Assembly (NCBI RefSeq): GCF_047496725.1
Contig: NC_132971.1
Span: 3,242,501-3,306,500 of the forward strand
Length of the DNA: 64,000 nucleotides
Direction: 5' to 3'
Source of the DNA: Anoplolepis gracilipes
Taxonomy: Eukaryota > Arthropoda > Insecta > Hymenoptera > Formicidae
The stretch's first letter is position 1. Every line of letters starts with the position of its first letter. A program made the translations under genes and the position numbers. This document shows positions 25,259 to 39,009 of the stretch, one piece after another. The notes under the pieces are model-generated. The model was not told the origin of the DNA. It made no database searches and saw nothing but the letters and a program-made list of their open reading frames with translations.

Positions 25259-26883
25259 AGTGTTATTTTAATTTGCACACTCGGAATATTTTACCATCGC
25301 ATTTGCATCCGCATTACAGCCGGCGCAATGTAATCTCGTCGATATTTTGCGCTGCGTCGCGGAAGCGCGTGTTGCCTCTCTCTATCCGCTTTCCATTTTA
25401 ATTATTTTCATCCGAAAGTAGATACCGGACTCTTAGAGGAGAGAGTTGATAAGGGCAAACTCAACCTGCGGCTGGCTTCTGGGTCGAAAAGCGAGAAGAC
25501 GTGGATTTTCTGCGAATATTTGCGCTGTTTATTCCTCGACTCTGCTTACCAGAAAGCGCCGGCGAATAATGGACGCGTGGCATGTGCACGAATTCAACGT
25601 TCGGAACAATGCGAGAAGCTCGCCGGAATATTTGCGTACTTTATAACAGTTTTGCGACGGAAAAAGCTAGGTAAATACTGATTTCGGCTCTCGAACAAAC
25701 TTTAGCAAGTCGGAAGCGAGTCATTTGCGGAGACGGAATTTCACAAGAGTTTACGGTAAATTTTTTCTTCCCCGATGAAGCAAGCAACATAGCAATTTAT
25801 GCATGAACTTTGCTCCGCAAGGTTGGAAACCAACTCGTATAAGTTACTTTGGAAAGGCCACGATTAGCAACCGTGTAATTAGCGTTCTATTTCTGATGTA
25901 AACAGTATTCCGTGAGAATATCCTCTCTCATACATTCCAGACCATTACAACCAAGAACGCATCAGTTTACATTACACCCAGTAATTTATTCACGCCAGCG
26001 CGAGTTGATGAGATCGTTATTCAAAATATCTCAGTCTGTTACCTGCTATTCCTGAAATTTATTCGAGAACATACGATAACGGCGATCTTATTGCAACCTC
26101 TAGGCGTTTCACAGCACCCTAATAATTCAGAAGGACTCCCGTCCGTCCCTCCGCAATGCAGTGCGATTCCTCGAATCAATTCGCCTGTACCTGACCCGTA
26201 CACTTTCGACTCAATGGCAAATTTGCATAATACGAGAGAAAAATATCACGCTGCGAATCTAACGCGCTCGGTATATGGGCCATTTGCTATCGACAACGAT
26301 CGAAATAATAAAGCGAGAGAGATATTTGCACGAGAGTTTATTTCGTAGCGTTCTATCCGTGTTATTTCTACTGTTTTAGGCCAACAGATATTCAGACAAA
26401 TGCGTGCCTCACGTCGCGTCGGCACGCATCACGTGCTAGTCTCTCCTTTCGGCAGTGTGCGTATATTAATTACATACACACGAGACTCGGTTGAGGGTAA
26501 CGCGAGGCAAATTAAGCTCGTCGAATAGGAGAATTCGTTAATGCCTCTCGCGTGAGGAAGATCGATTGGATTTACCTTGGTGCCACGCTAACGCAATCTC
26601 TTCGCCTCGCCCGTCACTACCTTTCCGCAGCCCCGCACGCTTTGTTCCCTCTACTCTTGCTCTGGAAACTTCCTCGCACGAATTAACCCGCAGACCGGCT
26701 TGCACGCGTGCAGCGAAAACTAGAAGCACATCTTGTCGTAACGAGGCGGAGCGGTTAGGTATAATGCTTGTAACTAGGCTCTCTCGCCCTCTGGCGTGTT
26801 TGCGGTGTGACGTCACAAAGTTACGTTCTACGTGAGTCTAGGCTTACCACTGCGTGTACGCGACCGGGGTGCGGGCTACAACC

Positions 26884-26911
26884 GCTGCTGCTGTTACTGC
26901 TGCGCTGCTGC
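26884..26911 (+). repeat. Imperfect (CTG)n
   Basis: CTGCTGCTGTTACTGCTGCG and a further CTGCTGCC in a GC-rich patch. Confidence 0.75.
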
Positions 26912-29278
26912 CTTTCACCAGGGTGGGTGGGTAACGATAAGTCGTAGAGGAATTGTCCCTTGGACCGCGCGTACACCGCGTGACAAGTGACACTAATTAC
27001 TTTCGCATGCGGTTGTACTTTGCCCGCGCATTCATTTCATTTCGATTGACGCGCGCATATCCCCTACAATGTAACTGTGACATTTTGTTACAATTTCAAA
27101 ATGCTCTCTCAATTTATTCTCTAAATAGAATCTCGAAATTTTCATTTATTATTCTATTGTAAGAGAAGAAGATGAATTAGATCATTTTTGTGCAGCGCAA
27201 TTTTGCAATACACATATTGCAGGAAAAATGTCGAGTTGAATCCGAGAAAGCTGCATGAATCCATTTAATTTCAACTTTTTACCTCGAGTCAGAGAGCACG
27301 ATAGCAACGCAAATGGATGCAAAGCGCATCATAGCAAAAACCAAATTAGATTCGACCAGTCCGCTGTTCTTGCTAAGAGAGATAGTTGTTTGAGGACAAA
27401 TAATACCGACTTGTAGCATGGTTTGTGTATACATTATTTCCCTTTTCAAGAAATCAGTGAAAATTAAAATCTGAGTTATTATATACTATTGCGATAAGCA
27501 CAAATAATATATTCTATCTTTCTTTTCTGTAATCATGAAATACATTTTATATTCCGAACACATGTTATTTATGTTTATTGTGATACTTTAAATTTAAAAA
27601 ATATATGTATCTGCTTAAAAAACCAGATTATTAAAATTCTTATTTTAAGTCAGATAAAGACGCAAGTAACAGATTGATAATTTTACTGCATTAAAATAGT
27701 TATTATTCATAGCTTATTCATTAACAGAATTTTGAATAAAAAATAGCGGTGTTTCATACTCAATGGCCGACAAAGTGAAACTCATATCAGTACAGAATGC
27801 CAGCAAAGTTTGCCAGAATAAGACAGCTGCTTTTCGGCTATAAACAACAATCACGAGAGCCTTGACAAACATAATATGGCTTTAATCGCGATACAGAACC
27901 CCGCGGGCTTATTTATTGCACGTTCTTTGCCAGCTAGTTTTCCACCACTTCACAATCTCCACACAAGTCTTACATATAAAACTTGCAATCATTTTTAATA
28001 TTATGTAATAAAATATTTATATAATAACTTTCATTTAATTATTTCGAGATTACGATTAAAGAAACACAATCATAATATTGTTAAATCAATTCAATCTTTA
28101 ATGCTTTTCCTGCGATTATATTTCTTCTATTATTTTCCGATTGCCTCGAAGAAAGTTTTCCGCCAATTCCGTTTAATATTCATTGCCATGTGCCCGGAAG
28201 TTAAATGATCTGAAAAAAATCGAACAAAATTTTTTGAGCAATTTAAGCAGGCTATTAATTATACATCGAGCCTACAATTTAGTCTGCAAATATATCGTCA
28301 ATTTCGATTTAGCAATTTCGCATTATGTCTAATATGTTCTTGGAACTGAAAACCCAAACTTTCTACCTCATAGATCTTGCAGGCAGACTGCATCGACTGT
28401 TATAGGAGAAGGGAAAATGAGAAGAAAAGAGAAGGTCGCCGTAATCCTTCGACTAGTATAGTAAGGCGGATGGCTCCGAGCCCATTGGCGAAGAGCTCGG
28501 CATACCACGTGACGGTCCCGCTCTCCTGCCGTTTGTCATTACGGCTGGCCACATTTTATTTATAATAATTGGTTAGAAACAGTTACGCGGTTCTGGCTTA
28601 AGGTGGGGAGCGCGCTTGAATTTATGAAGTCAGCGGCGGAGCGGAGGGGGATCTGGACCGAGCCAGGAGATTCTGGGGTGTCTTGGTCTTTTGGAGGCAG
28701 TCCAGATGCGGCTACGCTCCCCGGCCAACCCCCTCGAATAAGGGTTTGGCTATCTTACCACGAAGAGACAGATCGCGTTGCCTGCCGCCGCGCATAGCCG
28801 GAATGATAAACGAGCGCGATGTTGCTGTATAATCATGGCTCTGGGATACCAGTCAGGGACATTCTCCACGTCCGACCTCATGACATGAAGGGAGGGTGGT
28901 GAGCCACAAATGACGACGAGTTCCCGATTGTCTTGAGCTTAGCTCCGCGTCTGCATCTTGTTGACTAGAAACTTTTACACGTATTTTAAACTGCATATAT
29001 GATATATATATTAGACTTAAAATCTTGTTGAAACAAATAAACATTTATCTTTTAAGCAAACACGTCTGATAGAATTATGAAAATAACACAAACAGTCGAA
29101 TATTTAGTCGACAATGTATAATGATATGAAATAAAATTATCTCGATATCTTTGACAGCTTACTAGAGCAATGGCAAGAGTCACATCGAGAAACCGCCATG
29201 ATTTCGATTTTCCTCAACGGAGTTATTCCTGTGACTTCTTCCCTTCCGGCGCACGCATTACCAATGTAAATCCCGGGT

Positions 29279-29315
29279 TCTCCTCTCTTTCTCTTTCTCT
29301 CTCTCTCTTTCTCCC
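29279..29315 (+). repeat. Short (CT)n pyrimidine tract
   Basis: CTCTCTTTCTCTTTCTCTCT and similar blocks; a decayed CT repeat. Confidence 0.85.
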
Positions 29316-32300
29316 TGCCCCCGTTTTCTCTCTGACTTTTTGTCGCGCGAATCCTCGCAAATCGGTTTGAATACGTACGGCGTGCAAAGTGCAGAGCCAA
29401 GCCAAGTCTAGACACCTCAGCCGCGGCCATGGCTTTCTGATTCCCCGGTTTTCTCCCCAGTACGCGGCTCCCCATTTTCTCAGCTATCGCTCGTCTTGGT
29501 GTAGGGCGAGAACATTCACATAATTTCTCGCGACTTGATGCCAGACCGTTCTTCACCAAACTCGTCGACGAATTGTAGGCACCCTACGCTACCTACCACC
29601 AACACTTCTACTGCACCATCACCATCATCCGTACTACCGACGGCAACGGCCAAGTCTCCGACGTTATTGCTGATCCCGGAGATTTATGGCAGACCTCCTG
29701 CACACATGGCGCTTTAATTATGTGTGCTAAAATGAATTGCCGAATATTTTATGCGACAGGAAACTGCCCCCTGATCCCACCGCCCCCTATGGTCTCTTTA
29801 CACATCGAATTTATTGCATGGTTTATTTATTAAACGAGTAGCGATTTATATCCGCGCGTTATGGATTTACATTTCGCGAGAATCATGAAGAAATTTGTTA
29901 AGATTATTACTTACGATTGTTACTTTATATCTTGCGCAATATTATTCCACAGATAGTTCCAGATAGGGATTTATAAATGACCTTTTGCCGTAGTCCATGT
30001 CGACTCGCTCCAAGTGTTTCGTATTCGGGGTGATGCTCGCGTAATAATATTCTGGAGGCACATCTAGGCACGAAGAAATCTCTTCTTTCGTTCTCTGTAC
30101 GCGTGCGACATAAAACTCGCCATAATTCCAACGTGATTTAACGCGGACCCACGTTTTCGACGTTTCGTCGTGTGACCCGTCTGCAGACGAGAGGGTTGGC
30201 TGCGTTCTCCTTAATCCGTAAAAGTCGCGCGACTTAACCCACTTACGTCCGCATATCTAGATCTTTTGGGAATCATCCGGCATTCGAAAACTACCGAAGA
30301 GCATCAAGCACTCGCCGAGCCAAAAATTTCACATCGATCAGTTTTTGCTACAGAGCATCTTACAATGGATGGATTTCCGGAGATTACTAAAACGCATTAA
30401 ATGTACATGGATTCACTTTCGCGCAGAGAGGCGTTTCGGGAATATATCTCGTTAAAATAACGTATATTCATATAGACGCACAAATATCCAAACGCAGGAA
30501 TCTCTAATTGGAAAGTTTGAGCAAATCTACCGTATATTTAATACGGATTCTCTTACGACATATTCTTTCAGGAAGCATTGGCACCTGGACGCGTTCTCGT
30601 ATACCCGACTATCCAGCGTGTCATCTCTTCATTTCTCCCGCCACGCGACGACACTAATTGGATGATTCAATACCGCGGAAACGTGATCGGAAACGAGATC
30701 GGCCGGCCGTCACGATTCGTTACATGCAATTTTTCTGCGCGAATACCTCGCGCCGATAACGAGGGGAAGAACATCGCGGCTGCATTCGACGAACGGCGCG
30801 ATATCTTCGTGTCGTTGGCTGATAACGTAAAATTATGAATACCTACAGTTCCTCATGGTCTCCCTTTTGTAAAATCACAGGTCTATACACGACCGACGTT
30901 CTTTCGCGGTACGTGAGATAATTATTTCCATGAATAGATACGGATACGCATTCATTCTAATTAGTGATATAAAAAGATTCTGCGCGAGTTTCGCGAGTGA
31001 GGTTTGTCATTCCGACTGGTGCCTTTTAAGAGAGGAGAAACTCGATGGTGCTGAACGAAGGAAAAAATATGGAATTTATTGGCTCTAATTTGTTACTCAA
31101 TTGAATTCCTACCTAGTTGAATTAGATCGTCACAGAAAGAAAATTTACTTAAATGATTAATTAATGTTTACATAGAATGTTTTATTTCATCTTTGTTTAA
31201 ACAAACTTGGCATATATACAGAATATATATTCGAGATAAAACGAATCGAGTATAAAACGAAAAGTAGAAAAAGAACGACACGCGAAAGGAGGCGACTGCA
31301 GGGGTATTAATATACCTTGCTGTCGCCACTAAGGCCATGAATATGTAAGCCCGCTTTGTGACGACGGGGAGACGCTTCGTAGACGGTGCCTAATGTTGTT
31401 CCTCAGCAAGGTTTGACCTCGAGATAAGCGGCTTATAAGTATCGTTTGAAAATTCTTGCTTGGCTAGAACGATCCGTGTTTTTCACCGCGCTTTGTTTGC
31501 GTGGCACGGTGATTAATGCTTCGGATTTATGGTTAACGGCTATTGCCGACACCTGTAATATATCTATTTACGCAAATTGCATAAGTCATATATTATCCTT
31601 GACGCGATAAAATGTATATTATTACAGGGTAACGCTGCGCCGGTTTCTGTCATGTTATATACCTCCACAAAATACATATATCTTTATGTGATATGATAAA
31701 TAGATATATTTCTTGCTGTAATTTAGGGGGAAACGCGCTTATAGTTGTAACAATGTACTCATTATATCAACACAAATTCCGTTAATTATCAATAATTATA
31801 ATCTAACCAAACGTATCTTTCTCTGTTTCAGGTAAGTTGTCCCGTCAGAATTGTTTGCATTGTACATGGAAAAGGTAAAGATAGCGACTGGCAATATTCT
31901 TACGTATAAAGAAGATACTGATCGCGTAGCAGATATAGATGGCTCCTAGCCAATTCGCGAAGCTGGTATTCGCGTTTCTTAAAAGAGTGTCCTTGAGCGA
32001 TCGACTTCTTATACGATATTCAAACATATTATATTTATTTTCTCTTTCCTCTATGTTACAATGACAGATGCCTCAATTTTATTCCTACCAAATACTTTAC
32101 GTTTTGCTTACACAACCCGTATATTCTGGTCATGGTTTGAAACAATTGCATGCCGGGACACAAAGCTCGATACTCAGCGTATTTTCTTGAAATATATATT
32201 ATTGAAAGAACCACTACTTCTCTATGCTTTGGAGTATTTTATGTTAACAAACTCAGAAACTACCCGCCAACAAGGTAACAATATTGCCTCAATGCCAGCT

Positions 32301-32853
32301 TCTCCATATTTTAATTATGGAAAACAACACTTTTAGACGATTATGCTTCCTCCTCTGAACTAACATCTAAAATTTAAACTTAATTTTCTCAAATTCAAAC
32401 ATTCTATTTCACTTTGTTTATAAAGTTGGTGATAATAGTAGCATCTATGAGTGTGAGACATATTTATTCTTATCGCATATATAAATTAAAGAAAAAAAGA
32501 GCAACCGCGCGCGATGGCAAACGCGTTCGAGTGTATCTGTATAGACTATATCGTATACGAACCGGAAAGGGAAGACGGCGGTAGCGACGACGGGAAAAGA
32601 AAAAGGAACGGGATACACATATTACTGTATGCGAGTGTGTACATGCAAAACGTAAACCCCGCGTTTTATCCCGGCGAAGGTGCGCTCCGGTGTTCTGCGA
32701 TCGTTAATTTCGCTCGAGGAGAAATACCGAGGTCGTTTCTGCAAAAACCGCGGGCGATCCGGCCTCGGTCGAGCGCCCGTGGAACTTTCCGGCGGAAGGG
32801 CAGGCAGGGAAAGGGAGTGATTGGGCCAACGTGGAGAAGGTAGAACGAAAATG

Positions 32854-32855
<2 letters not shown>

Positions 32856-32902
<47 letters not shown>
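32856..32902 (+). repeat. (AG)23 microsatellite
   Basis: A pure AG run. Confidence 0.97.
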
Positions 32903-32905
<3 letters not shown>

Positions 32906-33185
32906 CGAGAGAATGAAGGGGAGAAGGAAGAGGCTCTGCTAACTTATTTTACACTGAACTCGCCTCTCCATTCGATTCGCTGGGTTACCATCGCCACAAA
33001 AGTAGCTTCTTGTCTTGACGTGGATGTGAAAAAATTATGCGCACCTCATCGTAAAAAAGTGATATTTTAATCATAAGATTCTTAATAATATTCCAATTTC
33101 TTTGTGATTAGCACTTTATGTATAATTATTGTAAAGATAAGAAAAGATTACACACATAATACATTTTTTTCTAATTTCTAAAATA

Positions 33186-33232
33186 ATTAATATTATTAAT
33201 ATTAATATTAATATTAATATTAATATTATAAT
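33186..33232. repeat. (ATTAAT)n hexanucleotide repeat
   Basis: Seven or so ATTAAT/TATTAA units; the unit is nearly palindromic. Confidence 0.93.
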
Positions 33233-34228
33233 TTATTTAAATTTGAAAGACATAAAACAAATAACACATAATGAAGTAACTGCACGTGTCTCCAAAAGTT
33301 CATAAGTTCCTATCCATTTAATAAGTATGCACGTTTAATATATATGGTATACGGTATTCATGTTTGATGTCATTCCGCATATCTTGAAACACCTTTCCCT
33401 TTTATCTCTTTCTGCCCTGTCCCCTCGAGTTACTAAACTTTCATGATAGAAGAAAGCCTTCAACTGCGTCTTGTACTCAGTACTTGCATAAAGCTTATAC
33501 GAGATGTCTCAAAACTATGATTTTGATGACAAATTTTTTTTACAAACTTGGTATCACGTTTTATGATAAGAATTGTTGAGAAATGCCATTATTTTCTTTA
33601 ACTTTCTAACATTTAACATAATGTATCTTGACAGGTAAACTTTAAATCAAAACTCTGAGCAAGTGAATTTATTTGAATTTTAATGAGAGAGAGTAATAGA
33701 GTTTACTCTATTTGGTTATATCTGAAAAATTTATTTTGCGAAAAAGATAAAGAAAGAGAGAAAGGAAACTTTTTATCTTCAATTATTTATAACACAAAAA
33801 TTATTGATACATTTATATTTCAGTTAAGAAAAAAATGTATCAAAATTTTAATGAAATAATCTTTCTATCAAATGTAAGACGAGATGATTTTGTATTATCT
33901 ACTTGAATTTAATTGTTATAGCTAAAGAGACGGCAATCTGCAATATCAGTATATCGATAGTGTTGGAATTTAAAAACTATTGAACGTGGTAGAAACTGAT
34001 AGGTGTTTACGTGGATGAAGGAAAAGCATCAGTTTGCTCATTTCAGTTTATCGCTTTAGCTTCAAATTCGCACGTACATCTGTTTCTAAAAAGCGTATCC
34101 CGCGACGAGCGCGATGTGCCATGGTAACGGTAAACGAAGAAACTCCAACAGAACAGCCGGGGCAGCCACGAAATGTTTCCATTCCGAATCGGGAAACAAT
34201 TTTAATTTACCAACCACTCGCCGCACCG

Positions 34229-34255
34229 TTCTCTTCCTCCCTCCTTCTCTCTCTC

Positions 34256-34308
<53 letters not shown>

Positions 34309-34326
34309 CTCTTTCTCTTTCTCTCG
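34229..34326 (+). repeat. (CT)n microsatellite in a pyrimidine tract
   Basis: Pure CT core 34261-34304 flanked by CCTCCCTCCTT and TTTCTCTTTC. Opposite strand orientation to the five large GA tracts upstream. Confidence 0.95.
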
Positions 34327-36453
34327 TTAACTTTTTCCGCGCTCATCCTCTTTCGTTTGGTGCGGATGCTTTCCGTTCTCTCCTCCCTTTCTCCTTCCAT
34401 CCTACTCTCCGCCTGTTCATCCCCGTTTGCTCGCGGGTACAGAGGCTGGATAGCCATTCGTTGTAACGGCTTTGTTTCATTTAACAGACCGACCGTCGAC
34501 CGTTTTCCCCTCAGGCCTTGCAAACCGTTTGCGCTGGCAGCTCGTTTAAAGCCAGGCTTTATTACTGATTACTGGAAAAATTGATGTCCACCGGCTAATG
34601 AACCCAATCTACCGGCGATCCCGTGTACGCGATACCGTTTCTATTCCAGCGAACGGGCAATAATTCGCTCGGTCTGTATGCAAATCGAATATGTCAGCGA
34701 GTATGAACGGTTTGGAAAAAGCTTGTAACAGAATTCAGCCGCGATATATCTGGTTGCTCTTTTTTCCTTTTTTTTTTAAATTTCACCAGTCTTTGTGCGC
34801 GGTCGAAACCGAGTTTTTGTTCGGTGTTTAATCCTCTCGCAACGTTGCTTCTCTGCGAGTTCGTTGCGAAACAACGCTATAAAGAGTCGACGCAATTATT
34901 AGAACGTTACTGGTACTGAGGGCCTTCAACCACATGTGAACTTCGCTTTTCGTGTACGTAAAAGAATTACTTTGGTAGGCGAGCGGTATCGTAAACAGGC
35001 TTCGTTAATGTACGAGACTTAAAGCTCGGCGACAGGCTTGCCACCAAACAACGGCAGTAATGAGAAACTTTTAATTAAAACCTTGGTTGAATACGAGGCA
35101 ATCGCAAACCGGAACAATGGGAGAAGAAATACGTTGTTAATGGGAATCTTTTTTTTATACGCCATCGGCTTTGTCTTTGGCAGCATATAGACGCAAAGAG
35201 TATCGCGATTAAAATTATCTCTGCAACGCAATGCTCGCTAAAGAAATAAATTTTGCCATTATTTTTGTTTGCTATTTTATAGTCTGCTATTGCAGTCAAA
35301 CTCTGGCTTTACGCATAAAAATTGTTTGCATTGTTGAAGTTTCAATGTAGGACAAAGTAAAATTGTAAACAAGGGCATAGGTTTGGCGTGCGTAATTAAT
35401 TATAAGAGTTTGTGACGGACGAGTAGGCAGACCAAGAGAATAGTATCGGAACACTCTCCGGGAGTCCCATCGGTTTTGTTGTTCAACGGCCAAAACCGCG
35501 GGAATAGTTCGAAACCACATTACATGTTGCAGCGCGTGCATTTCGTTCGGGTGAAGAGGGCTGTTGTACGTGTCGGCGAGATTGATGAGAAACAAGGCCT
35601 TGTAAACGCTAATGAAAAGACACAGCCCCGTGCAATCCAATTAGCTCTCATAAACGTTGCTTCTATTTGTTTTTTGGCCGTAAAATGATAAACACGCTAC
35701 GAATCGAGAATCACAACCATGATAAATCACGATGATAAATTTATTAAATTTCGCAATGATAAATTTTAATTATTTCATACGCGAAATAAATCGCTCTTGT
35801 TGATTGAACGTATTCTTTTGCAAATTACAAACATAACTAAATATTTTCGTCACTAATAATGCTGCTTTCTAATACAATAATAGATGTAAAAGGAATAAAG
35901 ATTTCGATAAAAATTATAAGTAAATATTAAATATTTTTATCTTTAATTTATATAATAAATGCACGCAATGCATATAAATATTAAATAGAAATATCAAATT
36001 TCCATTCTTGGAAAATATCTATGGAAAAATTGTTGTCTCTTTTATATTTGATAATTAAATTCACCCATGAAAGATTATATTTGTAAAGAATCGATCAGGG
36101 ACGAAAGGCAACGAAATGAGTGGACGAGCAGCATCCAAAAGCGAGAATACGAATTTACACGAATACCCGTATTCTCTAATGCAACCTATGTTGATTTGAT
36201 TCAAACCCTTTCCGCACGATATCTCTATATCTTTTTCCCATTGGTTCGCGCATCGAATCGCTCTGGCAGTTTGATTCACGGAAGCAGAAAAATCGGTGAA
36301 GCGAAGATACACACGCAAATAATGAATAAAGTTAACCGGGGCAATTCGCGCTCTCGTGCGTGCGTCGAGTGTCGAGCGTTGAAAATAATGAAGTCCAGCC
36401 TGCGTCACCATAGCCGATAATGTGAATATTTCATTGAGCAAAAATCGCGCCGT

Positions 36454-36520
36454 TGCAATGCGATGCGATGCGATGCGATGCGACGCGATGCAACGCGATG
36501 CAACGCGACGCAACGCGGCG
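36454..36520 (+). repeat. Pentanucleotide (GCGAT)n array, decaying to GCAAC/GCGAC
   Basis: About 12-13 five-base units. The 5' part is pure GCGAT; the 3' part alternates GCGAT, GCAAC and GCGAC. All frames stay open through it, which explains the unreal open frames on both strands. No spacers, so not a CRISPR array. Confidence 0.9.
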
Positions 36521-38216
36521 CCGGCGATCTGCAACGCCACGTCGGAAATTGTATCCGGCTCCGTTGAAACGAGAAAGAACGAATTTACCGTAATAAACTC
36601 TGCCGCCTAGCTCGCGCGATTGAATTTCGGTCACGGAACGCCGAAACTTCCGCGCGCGCGGTTAAAATTATTGATGACGTTTCGCGCGGCCGTTTAATGA
36701 AGTCTCGCACGCGCGCGGTTTCGCGCGCGAAAAGAAACTGAAAGTAATTCATCAGAATGAACACGCGAGCCGCGAGATGATACCGTATCGTGTTGATTCT
36801 CGTACCTTTTTATCCCGTCCATTTCGTAATGTCATCCTGATTACGCGGATGTTGCCCTCGAGATCCGTAGTTTCAGATAACTCGAATCAAATAATTCAGA
36901 TTTGATGTAAAAATTGTTTGCTCTTAAGGTTATTTGAATCGACGCAATTTTTTATGTCGAATCTGCTCGCTATCGTGCGACAACGCCGCAGGACGTCGTA
37001 TTTTGGGAGACAAATTCTCGACCTACTCGGAAATGCCGAGCATTCGCCAGAGGACACAAATCAGGGTTGTCTAATAAGGTCGTCGTGGCGCGTAAAGCTT
37101 GAGCGATGGAGCTCCTCCGGCAAGACGGAACACTGTGCAGAATATAGGGATTTGGCCTATCACTCTACTTTTTATCGTGTAAAAAGGATGGTGTAAAGTT
37201 GTGCCTTGTTGCATTGGCGTAGATATATCATAACTTGAGCTTACATGATATCACAATATAAACGATATAATACATAATATAATATAATGTAATGTGAATA
37301 TTTATATTTTTGCGACATATTAAGTTAGCCTTTCTAATATAATATATGAAATTGATTAATTTCGATGCTTTTAATCGGTAATAAGTACACAGTTAATGCA
37401 TTTACAATTATTACATTACAATTCAAGATTATTATTTATCGTTTTGAAGAAGAAGTTCCTTTTACTATGCTATTATAAAAGATTATACTATTACAAAAAT
37501 GCTGAATAAACACTATCAAATGATAAAATAATATAATTAAAATTAATATTTAATAATATATAAATTAAAGTTTCATACGCATTCATTGAGTTACATATTT
37601 CGATGGCCTAAAATTTAGCCAGATTGTAAACTGTGGCGGATTTTTCATGAGAATTTTCTCGATCCCTCGCTGTGTGCTCCACTGCGTTCGGAAGCGATAT
37701 CGAAAGGTAAGGGCGGATACGGAGCTTGCAGAAGTCAATCCACTTATTGGAATGCTTCGCGTCTCGTTCTCGCGCCGTATACACGGCATTCGAGCCTGCT
37801 CCGGTTCGATTTGTATTGTTGTCGAGCGCCGTTACGACTACGGCCGATGAAACGCCTCGATCGGCGACCGTGCATTAAAGCGCCTTGGCGCGTTAACGCC
37901 GTAAGCCTGCCTGCACCCAATAACGGTTTATTCTGTCGCATTCCGCGCGCGGCCGTGAAATAAAGTTGGCCGAAGCGTAATCAACTAATTGCACACTCGT
38001 GCTAAACTAATCTAAACGTACAAGCAGATTCTATCTCCACTTACCTGTCACGTAACATAATTTCGTGTACAACAAAGGGCCTGTATCGACAGTAGCGCGA
38101 TGAAAAGCGCATGATTATATAAGCGCAAGTGTTTCCTATTCCGCCATAACATGCGAAGAAAATGACAAATCCATCGATCCATCGATCTTTTTTATAAACG
38201 TTTCTCGCACGTGTAT

Positions 38217-38280
38217 AATTATATATAATTATGTATAATTATATATAATTATAATTATGTATAATTAAATATATAAATTA
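38217..38280. repeat. AT-rich near-palindromic repeat (TATAATTA)n
   Basis: Repeated ATAATTATAT and ATGTATAATTA units. Confidence 0.85.
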
Positions 38281-38459
38281 TTTTATCTTGCGTAGTGCGG
38301 CAGTGAAATCATATTAATCGATTATTCTGCTAAGTTTTTATTCTCCTAGGAGTGTGAAAATTTAGGAAAATGTAAAATTTCTTAATGCGCGTATATGCGC
38401 GCATGTAATGATAATTTAACGCGCGATGGTAATTTTCATAGTCGTAACTGTGTAATAAC

Positions 38460-38640
38460 CGCTGTAAAAAAATTACGACTAACTGGATTAAAGCATCAGC
38501 GGCAGTAGCGACTCCGGGGCGATCCTCACTGGCGGCGTGGCACGAGATTAATGCACATGGCCCCTCCGCCGCTTCGTGCTAATCATCGTAAAGTACACAC
38601 GTCTAGGAAAAGCCGGCTACCAAGGTGCTCTGGCGGCTCT
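38460..38640. promoter_or_regulatory. GC-rich unique patch with homeodomain-type motifs
   Basis: GGATTAA, GAGATTAATG and GCTAATCATCG lie within 110 bases of GC-rich, non-repetitive DNA. It resembles an enhancer-like block, but nothing in the sequence proves it. Confidence 0.2.
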
Positions 38641-38981
38641 CTTAGATTTCACTTTGTAAGAATTACGAGCTTAATATAGTCTCTCTTTCCGACGAGAGAG
38701 CACGACGTCGCGCTGCTCGATCCATAGCGAATTAAAAAATGGGCGCACGAGCTCTTGAAGCGAGAGAGCGACGATAAAAAGTAATGAAAGTAGTAAAAGC
38801 TCCACGCTAGAGCAGCCCAAGGAGGGTTGACTTCGTGTAGGTGGCACGGCGCTGAATGGCAGTCGCCAGGAGAAACGGAAAGGATGGGACGCGGACTGAG
38901 AGCTCTTTTGAGAGACAGCAAGCCTGGGGCTTGACCAAAAAGATCTAGCATTCTCTTTCTTGTTCTTTTTATCTCTCTTCG

Positions 38982-39009
38982 CCCCCCCCCCCTCTCTCTC
39001 TCTCTCTCT
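38982..39009 (+). repeat. Poly(C)11 followed by (CT)n
   Basis: A C run 38982-38992, then CT dinucleotides. Confidence 0.93.

Larger units (their letters stand above)
25259..32855. other. Non-coding, few repeats
   Basis: The longest stretch without a large microsatellite. GC-rich at 26380-26960 and 28380-28960, AT-rich at 27100-28340, 31060-31260 and 31560-32500. Frames of up to 140 codons show no domain and mostly overlap frames on the other strand. Confidence 0.65.
32903..36453. other. Non-coding
   Basis: AT-rich at 33060-33960 and 35700-36060, GC-moderate elsewhere. Apart from the listed repeats I see nothing. Confidence 0.65.

Noticed and set aside
36454..36520. CRISPR-like array
   Set aside because: The repeats are five bases long with no spacers, and the DNA is eukaryotic.
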